Origin: an uncultured Eubacteriales bacterium
Lineage (GTDB): Bacteria > Bacillota_A > Clostridia > Saccharofermentanales > Saccharofermentanaceae
Length of the DNA: 10,374 nucleotides
NCBI GenBank assembly: GCA_900313405.1
Contig: OMQY01000053.1
Location: forward strand, 1-10,374
Direction: 5' to 3'
Shown here: positions 1-6,978 of the stretch, piece after piece
Layout of the letters: every line of letters starts with the position of its first letter
How positions within the stretch are numbered: the first letter of the stretch is position 1
Notes under the pieces: generated by a model
What the model saw: the letters and a program-made list of their open reading frames with translations, nothing else
Databases searched by the model: none
Told to the model about the DNA's origin: nothing
Translations under genes and position numbers: made by a program

Positions 1-757
1 CCTTCTCGGGCTCGTATGCCGCCCACTTTCCGTAAATATCAACGATGTCCCGGATATGCGACTTCCAGATAACGCCGTGCAAAGGACATATGCATTCGAT
101 CTCAAGTGCAGCCGCCTTATTTAATACGGCACTTACCTGGCTGCCGTACTTGCCAACGATATTCGCATAGTATCTTCTCGCTTCAGGCAGATAAGCATCA
201 AAACTGAAGTTCGGTGCATCATCGGAGATGGCACCGTTATGAGCCCCAAAGCTTCCGAATGCATCCGCCGAGAACAGGATCTTATCCGTCTTGTCATATG
301 TCATGATGACCTCGGGCCAGTGCACCATGGGAGCATTAACGAATGTCAGTTCGTGCCGTCCCGAACTGAATACATCTCCCTCCTTTACGACCTGTGTCTC
401 ATGCTCAATGCCGTAGAACTGCCTGATCATATTGACTGCCTGCTTGCTGCAGATTATCTTCACATCAGGATATCTCGCTGTCAGTTCTTTTAATGTTGCC
501 GAATGATCCGGCTCCACATGCTGAACGATCACATAATCGAGAGTATCATCTCCGAGAGCATACTCGAGGTTCTCAAAGAACACTCCCGCCAGCTCTTTAT
601 CCACCGTATCGATAAGTACCCGCTTCTCATCCTTCAAAAGATATGCATTATAGCTCATTCCGTCAGATACGGGATAAGCTCCCTCGAAAATCGTTATCCT
701 GCGGTCACTCCCGCCAAGCCAGATCAGGTCATCCTTTATATTGATCGTATTATGCAT
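1..757 (-). CDS. fprA: FprA-type flavodiiron protein, N-terminal part (partial at window edge)
   Basis: This cytoplasmic enzyme family reduces O2 to water and/or NO to N2O with electrons from rubredoxin or reduced flavin. The 252 residues visible are the metallo-beta-lactamase-like diiron domain. The C-terminal flavodoxin (FMN) domain must lie beyond base 1. All expected iron ligands are present: H80, E82 and D84 in HVEPDHSA, H146 in MVHWPE, D165 in LFSADAFGSFG, and H227 in CPLHGVIW. Positions and spacing match the classical rubredoxin:oxygen oxidoreductase pattern almost residue for residue. The start is the ATG at 757, with GGAGG at 763-767 five bases upstream and a sigma-A-type promoter at 788-816. 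The gene is transcribed divergently from the amino acid importer. Whether O2 or NO is the preferred substrate cannot be read from the sequence. The family call is near certain. The gene name is by family only. Confidence 0.94.
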   Translation of the reverse strand, partial: MHNTINIKDDLIWLGGSDRRITIFEGAYPVSDGMSYNAYLLKDEKRVLIDTVDKELAGVFFENLEYALGDDTLDYVIVQHVEPDHSATLKELTARYPDVKIICSKQAVNMIRQFYGIEHETQVVKEGDVFSSGRHELTFVNAPMVHWPEVIMTYDKTDKILFSADAFGSFGAHNGAISDDAPNFSFDAYLPEARRYYANIVGKYGSQVSAVLNKAAALEIECICPLHGVIWKSHIRDIVDIYGKWAAYEPEK

Positions 758-787
758 ACTGACCTCCAAAGAATCTTTATCGCATAC

Positions 788-816
788 ATTATAATTTATG
801 ACACTTCACATCGCAA
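788..816 (-). promoter_or_regulatory. Sigma-A-type promoter of the flavodiiron gene
   Basis: On the minus strand a -35 box TTGCGA (811-816) and a perfect -10 box TATAAT (788-793) are separated by 17 bases. Transcription would start near 780, giving a leader of about 23 bases that carries the GGAGG site. The -10 box is perfect and the -35 matches 4 of 6. Confidence 0.75.
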
Positions 817-823
817 AGACACT

Positions 824-852
824 TTATTTCCCTAAATGAAACAGTTTATAAT
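824..852 (+). promoter_or_regulatory. Probable promoter of the amino acid ABC operon
   Basis: A perfect -10 box TATAAT lies at 847-852. The best-placed -35 (824-829, TTATTT, 17-base spacer) is poor, which suggests a weak or activator-dependent promoter. Transcription would begin near 859, leaving about 57 bases of leader before the ATG at 916. I see no riboswitch or T-box in that short leader. Confidence 0.5.
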
Positions 853-915
853 AACACTTGCGGGATGAAGGGTGGTCCTGCTTCTAATCAATAGTACAGC
901 CCTAAGGAGTATGTT

Positions 916-1680
916 ATGAAGAGATTGATTGCTTCTGTCCTTCTGTCGGTATTCGCCATTACAGCCTTTGCAGGTTGTTCAAAGAAGGAAGACGAATTGG
1001 TAGTAGGTTTTGACAACGAATTCCCGCCTATGGGCTTTGTCGATGATAACGGTGATTACGTCGGGTTTGATCTCGATGTCGCAAGGGAAGTTGCTGACAG
1101 GCTCGATCTTAAGTTTGTAGCTCAGCCCATCGACTGGGCATCAAAGGATCTCGAACTCTCCTCCGGTAATATTGACTGTATCTGGAACGGATTCACCATG
1201 AACGGAAGAGAAGATTCTTACACTTGGACCGAGGCATATATGGATAATGCTCAGGTCGTTGTCGTTAAGAACGGATCCTCGATCCGATCACTTGATGACC
1301 TTGCAGGCGCTATCGTATGCGTTCAGGAGGAGTCTTCCGGTCAGGCAGCCGTTGAAGGCAGACCGGAGCTGCTCGATACTTTCGATGATCTCGTTAAGAC
1401 TGATACTTATCTGAATGCCATTCTGCAGCTCGAGTCAGGAGCGGTTGATGCGATCGTCATGGATGAGATCGTTGCACGTTATCAGATCCAGGCTTCCGGA
1501 TATGACTTCGTTATCCTCGATGAAGCAATATCGAGCGAACAGTACGGCGTCGGATTCCTTCTCGGTAACACGGAACTCCGCGACAAGGTCCAGGCTACTC
1601 TCGAAGAGATGGCAGCTGACGGAACGCTTGCCGAGATCTCTATCAAGTGGTTCGGCACTGATATCACAACTATCGGATGA
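916..1680 (+). CDS. Polar amino acid ABC transporter substrate-binding lipoprotein
   Basis: This is the extracellular receptor of the importer encoded by this gene and the next two. Residues 1-20 form a lipoprotein signal peptide ending in the lipobox FAGC, with lipidated C21. The rest is one family-3 solute-binding fold (SBP_bac_3): the first lobe carries GFDLDVA (50-56) and the IWNGFTMNGRED stretch (89-100), in which R98 is the usual ligand-carboxylate arginine. The second lobe carries SSGQAAVE (140-147) and DAIVMDE (178-184), where D183 is the usual amino-group contact. At 254 aa the length is normal for the family. The start is supported by AAGGAG at 904-909, six bases before the ATG. The specific amino acid cannot be told from sequence; general polar amino acids, glutamine or cystine are all possible. 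The gene heads a receptor, permease, ATPase operon. Confidence 0.94.
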   Translation: MKRLIASVLLSVFAITAFAGCSKKEDELVVGFDNEFPPMGFVDDNGDYVGFDLDVAREVADRLDLKFVAQPIDWASKDLELSSGNIDCIWNGFTMNGREDSYTWTEAYMDNAQVVVVKNGSSIRSLDDLAGAIVCVQEESSGQAAVEGRPELLDTFDDLVKTDTYLNAILQLESGAVDAIVMDEIVARYQIQASGYDFVILDEAISSEQYGVGFLLGNTELRDKVQATLEEMAADGTLAEISIKWFGTDITTIG

Positions 1681-1684
1681 TCAA

Positions 1685-1740
1685 AGGGGACGGTCCTTTC
1701 TGTCATTTGTCTGACAAAAAGGGCCGTTCCTTCTTTTTAT
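1685..1740 (+). terminator. Intra-operon intrinsic terminator or attenuator hairpin
   Basis: Bases 1687-1705 pair with 1712-1730 in a 19-bp stem with one C-A mismatch and two G-U pairs, closed by a six-base loop (1706-1711). The T-rich run TTCTTTTT follows at 1731-1738. The hairpin starts seven bases after the receptor stop codon and ends at the start of the permease gene. Partial termination here would give more receptor mRNA than permease and ATPase mRNA, a common arrangement in binding-protein operons. The stem sequence also resembles a dispersed repeat (see findings). Confidence 0.85.
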
Positions 1741-1750
1741 GGTGACAGAT

Positions 1751-2413
1751 ATGTATTCGACATTTTTACAATTATTAGACGGCTTTAAGTACACCCTGAT
1801 CATCTTCGGGGCGACCCTGTTGTTCTCGATCCCGCTGGGACTTCTGGTAGCCAAGGGCAGGATGAGCAGGAACCGTATAGTAAGCGGACTTATCAGGCTT
1901 TATATCTCAGTCATGAGAGGAACACCTTTGATGCTCCAGCTCATGGTCGTGTATTTCGGTCCGTATTTTCTATTTAATATATCTCTCAGAGACCTTACCA
2001 TAGGAAATGTCGACTACCGTATCACCGCAACGATTATCGGATTCTCCGTCAACTATGCGGCTTACTTCGCCGAGATATTCAGAGGGGGTATTCAATCCAT
2101 CCCAAAAGGGCAATATGAGGCTGCTCAGCTTCTCGGCTTCACAAGGTCTCAGACATTCTTCAGAATAGTATTGCCTCAGGTGATCAAGAATGTTCTCCCT
2201 TCAGTAACCAATGAGATCATCACTCTGGTCAAGGACACTTCTCTGGCGCAGGTACTCGCCGTTACCGAGATGTTCACGGCTGCCAAGGGGCAGGCATCTT
2301 CTCAATCATCTATTATGCCTCTTGTCATGGCCGGGGTCTTCTATTATGTAATGAACGGCATTATAGAGATTATTATGAACCGCACCGAGAGAAAGCTTAA
2401 CTATTACAACTGA
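1751..2413 (+). CDS. Amino acid ABC transporter permease, HisM/GlnP type
   Basis: This inner-membrane subunit forms the translocation path, probably as a homodimer because only one permease gene is present. From the ATG at 1751 it is 220 aa. Hydrophobic spans lie near residues 12-33, 60-75, 92-108, 150-172 and 190-208. The EAA loop that docks on the ATPase is clear at 123-142, with EAA, G129 and the ILP-like IVLP. The RGTPLMLQ motif at 56-63 is characteristic of the polar amino acid family. An in-frame ATG at 1739 would add four residues, but it lies in the T-run of the preceding hairpin and has no ribosome binding site. GGTGAC at 1741-1746 favours 1751, although that site is weak. Translation may therefore be low or coupled to termination readthrough. 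The ATPase gene follows 15 bases after the stop. Confidence 0.93.
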   Translation: MYSTFLQLLDGFKYTLIIFGATLLFSIPLGLLVAKGRMSRNRIVSGLIRLYISVMRGTPLMLQLMVVYFGPYFLFNISLRDLTIGNVDYRITATIIGFSVNYAAYFAEIFRGGIQSIPKGQYEAAQLLGFTRSQTFFRIVLPQVIKNVLPSVTNEIITLVKDTSLAQVLAVTEMFTAAKGQASSQSSIMPLVMAGVFYYVMNGIIEIIMNRTERKLNYYN

Positions 2414-2428
2414 TCGGAGGACCTGAAG

Positions 2429-3184
2429 ATGAAGTTGCTTGAAATGAGAAATGTTAAAAAGTCTTTTGATGATCTCGAAGTCCTCAAAGGGATCTCTCTT
2501 GAAGTCAATCAAGGTGAAGTGCTCGCAGTCATAGGACCTTCAGGTGGCGGAAAGTCCACACTGCTTCGCTGTGCAACAACACTCGAGACAGTTGACTCCG
2601 GATTTATATCCATAGGAGGAGATACACTGGTCGATACTGATGCGAACGGTAAGTCTCATTATGCCGACAAGCATAAACTGACCGAGATAAGGAGCAAGTT
2701 CGGTCTGGTATTCCAGAACTTCAATCTCTTTCCTCATTTCTCAGTAAGGCGCAATATCACCGAGGCTCTTGTACACGTACACAAGATGACTCGCGCTGAA
2801 GCTGACAAGGTATGTGACGAACTTCTCGTAAAGATGGGGCTCGAGAACAAAGGGAATGCATACCCCTGTAATCTCTCGGGCGGACAGCAGCAACGTGTCT
2901 CTATCGCGAGGGCACTGGCGACCAACCCCGAGATACTGTTTTTCGATGAGCCGACAAGCGCACTGGACCCTGAGCTTACAAAGGGCGTACTCAAGGTAAT
3001 CAGAGATCTCGCCGAGGAGAAGATGACGATGGTCATCGTAACTCATGAGATGAGTTTTGCTCGAGACGTAGCCGACAGGATCATATTTATGGATGGCGGT
3101 GTCATCGTTGAAGAGGGCCCCGCAACAGAGCTTATAACCAACCCCAAGAACGACAGAACAAAGGCTTTCCTGGCCGGATTCTGA
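2429..3184 (+). CDS. Amino acid ABC transporter ATP-binding protein, GlnQ/HisP type
   Basis: This cytoplasmic ATPase powers the importer formed with the two upstream genes. All catalytic motifs are intact: Walker [10 protein letters not shown] (36-44), Q-loop Q96 within [13 protein letters not shown] signature LSGGQ (149-153), Walker B ILFFDEP (169-175) with D173 and catalytic E174, D-loop SALD (177-180), and switch histidine H206. The 251-aa length is usual for the family, with a modest insert around 66-88 ([17 protein letters not shown]) seen in many amino acid ATPases. The start has GGAGG a few bases upstream of the ATG. The stop codon at 3182-3184 directly abuts the stop codon of the opposing operon, so there is no room for an intergenic terminator. 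Confidence 0.96.
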   Translation: MKLLEMRNVKKSFDDLEVLKGISLEVNQGEVLAVIGPSGGGKSTLLRCATTLETVDSGFISIGGDTLVDTDANGKSHYADKHKLTEIRSKFGLVFQNFNLFPHFSVRRNITEALVHVHKMTRAEADKVCDELLVKMGLENKGNAYPCNLSGGQQQRVSIARALATNPEILFFDEPTSALDPELTKGVLKVIRDLAEEKMTMVIVTHEMSFARDVADRIIFMDGGVIVEEGPATELITNPKNDRTKAFLAGF

Positions 3185-4183
3185 TCAGCGGTCTTCTCTG
3201 TAATAATTGATACCCTTTGCCGCAGGCTCGCCGCTCAAGCTGTTCTTACGTACCGAACTCATGATGAGCACGAGAAGCGTGATGATAAACGGCAGTGCGG
3301 AATAGAACTGCGACGGTATCTTACGAAGCCAGCCCAGAGCATTCGGGAACTGATTGGCAAGCGGACCGTTATAGTAGATCAGCGTATTGAAGAAGCCGAA
3401 TACGAATGTGCCGCCTATAGCTCTCAGAGTGCTCCAATTCGCGAAAATAACCAGAGCGATCGCGATCCATCCGTAACCGTTGATCCAGCAGTTGGAACCT
3501 TCGAACGAACCGCTCATATTAAGACCCATATAGAGACCGCCGATGCCCATTATGCCCGAACCGAGCATGATGTGAACGTACTTATAGAGATTGACATTGA
3601 CACCGAGCGAATCGGCTGCCGAGGGATTCTCACCGATGGCGCGGAGCTTCAATCCCCAGATGGTCTTCTCGATATAGATCCATAAGAGGATCGCTACAAC
3701 AACAGAGGCGTAGACAAGGATATTATGTGTAAAGAAAGCCTTGCCCACGAACTTGATGCTCGACAGCCCCGGTATCTTAAGATCCTTGAATCCCTTGACC
3801 ATCTTACCTGACGAAGACAGGACAGGCCATTTCCCCATGCCGCTCAGGCCTTTACCGATAAAGAAATACAGCGCCACGCCGAGCGTTGTTATCGTAAGTC
3901 CCGTAACGTTCTGATTAGCCTGAAGCGTCACGGTAAAGAAGGCGAATATACCGCCGACCAGAGCCGCTGCAAGGAAGCTCACCAGAAGTGCCACGAGAAA
4001 GCTGTTCGATCTGCAGCCGGCGACATAACCTACGATCGCACCAACGGCCATCGTTCCTTCTACGCCGAGATTAAGGCTTCCCGCCTTCTCAGTAAGGATC
4101 TCTCCGCATGTGGCATATAGGAGCGGAACGCTGTAGACGACGATATTAAAGACAAACAGAGTAATCAGTTCGAGATCAGACAT
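3185..4183 (-). CDS. BMP-type (nucleoside/purine) ABC transporter permease, NupQ-like
   Basis: This is the second membrane subunit of the purine-type importer and the last gene of the five-gene minus-strand operon. The 332-aa protein is strongly hydrophobic, with roughly eight to ten membrane segments. It carries the family hallmark GEILTEKAGSLNLGVEG (27-43) of the BPD_transp_2 permeases that partner BMP-family receptors. A second typical stretch is LRAIGENPSAADSLGVNV near residues 181-198. The start is supported by an AAAGGAGG site whose last G is six bases upstream of the ATG at 4183; it overlaps the end of the upstream permease gene by eight bases, so translation is probably coupled. The stop (3185-3187) directly adjoins the end of the convergent amino acid ATPase gene. 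Confidence 0.94.
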   Translation of the reverse strand: MSDLELITLFVFNIVVYSVPLLYATCGEILTEKAGSLNLGVEGTMAVGAIVGYVAGCRSNSFLVALLVSFLAAALVGGIFAFFTVTLQANQNVTGLTITTLGVALYFFIGKGLSGMGKWPVLSSSGKMVKGFKDLKIPGLSSIKFVGKAFFTHNILVYASVVVAILLWIYIEKTIWGLKLRAIGENPSAADSLGVNVNLYKYVHIMLGSGIMGIGGLYMGLNMSGSFEGSNCWINGYGWIAIALVIFANWSTLRAIGGTFVFGFFNTLIYYNGPLANQFPNALGWLRKIPSQFYSALPFIITLLVLIMSSVRKNSLSGEPAAKGINYYREDR

Positions 4184-5279
4184 TGTCGGCCTCCTTTCTT
4201 CTGGCGATCCTGAAGTTCAGGAGGAAGTCTGCAACAAGGATCGAGAAAAGGATCAATCCCTGCATAAGATCAGCGAAATTATGGTCTACGGAACCGTAAG
4301 AGACGGATGCAGCCTGACAGCCGTACTGAAGCACGGAGATCATGACAGTTACCGCGAAGATGCCGGGAGTACTGAGCTTAGCGAGCCAGGCTACTATAAC
4401 ACCCGTCCATCCGACATTATTGGTTATTGATGTCGATATCGTGGCTGCCGTAGAAGCCGAGAATGCACCCGCCATACCGATGAGAGCCGCAGACAGGAAG
4501 ACAGTACGTGCGATTATCCTGCCGACCTTCATCCCGGCATATTTGGCCGTGTCGTTGCTGTCACCTACGACAGAGATCTCATAGCCCTGCTTTGTGCTCC
4601 TGAGATAGAAATAGATTATGATCATCAGAGCGATGGCGATCAGAACAGAATAAAGGATGGTAACGTTACCGAACTTGATACCCTGCATCTTGGCGGCATC
4701 CGGGAACTTGGCAAACTTAGGTCTTGCAGACTCATCATCGAGGAAGAAGTTCCATTTCTTCTTTGTCTCGGCAATATACGTAATAACATACAGCGCTATG
4801 TAATTGAGCATCAGCGTGACAAGTGTCTCGTTTGTATTGAACTTGACCTTAAGGACCGCGACTGCCAGACCTATCAGACCGGATGCCATAAAAGCAGCAA
4901 GGCTCATAAGCAGGATAACAACGGGTCCGGGGAGCGAAGAACACTTAAAAGCGATGATCGCCGCAACTATGGCACCTGTTATGAACTCGCCCTCACCACC
5001 GACGTTCCAGAACTTCATTCGGTACGACAGCGACAACGCGAGCGACACGATAAGCAGAGGAACGAAGATCTTAAGAAGACCCTCAATGGCTTTCTCCGGA
5101 TACTTATTCCCGATCAGGCCTATCGTGACCATCTGCTTATAATACTTAATGGGATCGATATCCAGTGACGAGAGCATAGCTGCGCCTATGAGGAGCGAGA
5201 TAAAGATGCCGACCGCATAGAACAGTATCCTCTGCCACAGCTTAACGTCATTTCTTCTTACAAGGTGAAGATTTCTCAT
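4176..5279 (-). CDS. BMP-type (nucleoside/purine) ABC transporter permease, NupP-like
   Basis: This is the first membrane subunit of the importer, forming a heterodimer with the downstream permease. The 367-aa protein has a short basic N-terminus, a membrane segment at about 17-37, and then a multi-span core. The family signature FWNVGGEGEF is at 90-99, and NETLVTLMLN at 150-159 is also characteristic. The ATG at 5279 overlaps the stop of the ATPase gene as ATGA. Its ribosome binding site AAGGAGG (5287-5293) lies inside the last codons of that gene. The last eight bases overlap the next permease gene. These overlaps show tight co-translation of ATPase, permease and permease. Confidence 0.94.
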   Translation of the reverse strand: MRNLHLVRRNDVKLWQRILFYAVGIFISLLIGAAMLSSLDIDPIKYYKQMVTIGLIGNKYPEKAIEGLLKIFVPLLIVSLALSLSYRMKFWNVGGEGEFITGAIVAAIIAFKCSSLPGPVVILLMSLAAFMASGLIGLAVAVLKVKFNTNETLVTLMLNYIALYVITYIAETKKKWNFFLDDESARPKFAKFPDAAKMQGIKFGNVTILYSVLIAIALMIIIYFYLRSTKQGYEISVVGDSNDTAKYAGMKVGRIIARTVFLSAALIGMAGAFSASTAATISTSITNNVGWTGVIVAWLAKLSTPGIFAVTVMISVLQYGCQAASVSYGSVDHNFADLMQGLILFSILVADFLLNFRIARRKEADNV

Positions 5280-6955
5280 GATTCCTCCTCCTTATCCGAT
5301 GAGGCATCATCATCCTCCGTCTCCTCGCTCTCAGAGGCAAGTGCCATAAGAGCAGAATATTCGAGGCCTTCTTCCCACTCTTCTTCCGTAAGAACAGAGT
5401 CCCGGGCGATACCGGCAACCTTGCCTTCCTTGGCATTAACTGTGTTGAGAGATCCTGTCATCATGAGTCCGATCTGTTCTTTTGTTACCTTATCGGCCGG
5501 GACAACGCCCATCAGCTGACCGTGGCACATTACCATTATCTTGTCGCACAAGGCGAGCATTACATCCAGGTCTTCACCGACAAACATGATACCGACTCCC
5601 TTGAGCTTCTGTTGGTTGATGATGTCGTAGATCGCATATGAGGAATTGATATCAAGACCCCGTACCGGATATGCCGTGATAAGCACATTCGGCTCTGCCT
5701 CGATCTCACGCCCCAAGAGGACCTTCTGAACGTTACCGCCCGAGAGCTTACGGACTGCAGTCTCTGTGGAAGGAGTCACGATCTCGAGTTCCTTGATCAT
5801 CTTCTGAGCCTTAGCTCTTCCCGTCTTACGATCTACGAGAGGTCCCTTGCCGTTCTTATAATTCTTAAGGATCACGTTGTCGGTAATGGACAGCGAAGGC
5901 GCCAGACCCATGCCAAGTCTGTCTTCCGGAATGAAGCTCATGGCGATCCCGTGTTCTGTTATTCTCTGAGGCTGCATGCCTACGATATTGGCACCGTTGT
6001 GGATGATCATGCCTTCTTTTACCTTACGAAGGCCTGCTATGGCTTCGCAGAGTTCTTTCTGTCCGCTTCCGGCTATTCCGGCGACGCCTAAGATCTCACC
6101 GCCTCTGATATAGAAGCTCAGTTTATCGACAGCCTTTGTACCTACATCATTATTGACCGTAAGATTACGGATCTCGAGGAGAGGCTTTGCCTTATCTATC
6201 CTCGGGTGGTCGATATTGAGGTCGACCTTACGTCCGACCATGAGTTCCGTGAGCTTATTCTCATCCGTTGTGGCAGTCTCCACGGTATCGATATATTCAC
6301 CCTTACGAAGAACGGCGACTCTGTCGGATATCTCCATTACCTCGTTGAGCTTATGTGTGATGATTATTATCGAGTGCCCGTCTTCCTTCATCTTACGGAG
6401 CACCTTAAACAGCTTCCTGATCTCCTGTACTGTCAATACGGCAGTAGGCTCATCGAGTATTATCACCTTAGCCCCGTAGTAGAGGACCTTGATGATCTCG
6501 AGAGTCTGCTTCTCACTGACTGCCATATTGGCTACGGTCTTGGACGCATCTATCTTGAAGCCGAACTTAGCGGCAATATCTTCTATCTCTTTGAACCTGT
6601 TCTTACTCAGGAATATATGTCCCTTATCCTTGGCACCGATAAGTATGTTATCGGCAGCACTGAAACGCTCGACCAGCTTAAAGTGCTGATGCACCATACC
6701 GATACCGAGCTTAACGGAATCTTCAGGCGATGTGATCGTTACCTGTTTACCGTCAATATAAACAGAACCGCTGTCGGGCGTATAGATGCCCGACAGCATG
6801 TTCATAAGTGTTGTTTTACCTGAACCGTTTTCCCCGAGGAGGGCGAGGATCTCGCCCTTCCTCAGAGTCAGGTTGATATTCTTATTAGCTTGTACCGAGC
6901 CAAAACTCTTGGATATATTCTTGAGTTCAATGGCAAGTTCGGTCTTGTCAGCCAT
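5276..6955 (-). CDS. BMP-type (nucleoside/purine) ABC transporter ATP-binding protein, two ABC domains, NupO-like
   Basis: This cytoplasmic ATPase contains two fused ABC domains in the manner of RbsA/NupO. Domain 1 has a full Walker A GENGSGKT (41-48), a divergent signature VSEKQ (146-150), Walker B VIILDEP (164-170) with E169, and H201. Domain 2 has a good signature LSGGN (404-408). Its Walker A is degenerate, with Q299 where lysine is expected (GIAGSGQ). Its Walker B region reads ITAYP (426-430), lacking both acidic residues. One working ATP site per protein is normal for this family, although the usual glutamine of the second Walker B is tyrosine (Y429) here. Residues from about 523 to 559 form an extra acidic tail ending in EEES. 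The ATG at 6955 has AAGGA nearby and lies 23 bases after the receptor gene. Confidence 0.95.
   Translation of the reverse strand: MADKTELAIELKNISKSFGSVQANKNINLTLRKGEILALLGENGSGKTTLMNMLSGIYTPDSGSVYIDGKQVTITSPEDSVKLGIGMVHQHFKLVERFSAADNILIGAKDKGHIFLSKNRFKEIEDIAAKFGFKIDASKTVANMAVSEKQTLEIIKVLYYGAKVIILDEPTAVLTVQEIRKLFKVLRKMKEDGHSIIIITHKLNEVMEISDRVAVLRKGEYIDTVETATTDENKLTELMVGRKVDLNIDHPRIDKAKPLLEIRNLTVNNDVGTKAVDKLSFYIRGGEILGVAGIAGSGQKELCEAIAGLRKVKEGMIIHNGANIVGMQPQRITEHGIAMSFIPEDRLGMGLAPSLSITDNVILKNYKNGKGPLVDRKTGRAKAQKMIKELEIVTPSTETAVRKLSGGNVQKVLLGREIEAEPNVLITAYPVRGLDINSSYAIYDIINQQKLKGVGIMFVGEDLDVMLALCDKIMVMCHGQLMGVVPADKVTKEQIGLMMTGSLNTVNAKEGKVAGIARDSVLTEEEWEEGLEYSALMALASESEETEDDDASSDKEEES
5284..5293 (-). 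promoter_or_regulatory. Ribosome binding site of the first permease gene, embedded in ATPase codons
   Basis: AAGGAGGAGG precedes the overlapping ATGA junction; the AAGGAGG core ends seven bases before the ATG at 5279. The same bases encode the Lys-Glu-Glu residues of the ATPase's acidic C-terminus, so the tail sequence also carries the translation signal for the next gene. Confidence 0.8.
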
Positions 6956-6978
6956 AAAAGATCCTTTCGAGGCGCCTA

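Noticed and set aside
239..835. Two plus-strand open frames upstream of the amino acid operon
   Set aside because: They are antisense to the flavodiiron gene, whose complete metal-ligand set proves the minus-strand reading.
859..915. Possible leader riboswitch or T-box before the amino acid receptor
   Set aside because: The leader is only about 57 bases and shows at most a weak GCGGGA/TCCTGC pairing, too small for either element.
3100..3260. Bidirectional terminator at the convergent operon junction
   Set aside because: I looked on both strands for a stem followed by a U-run and found only short GC pairings with no U-run.
6206..6823. 205-aa open frame on the plus strand
   Set aside because: It lies wholly antisense to the confidently identified double-domain ATPase and its translation has no recognisable domain or ribosome binding site.
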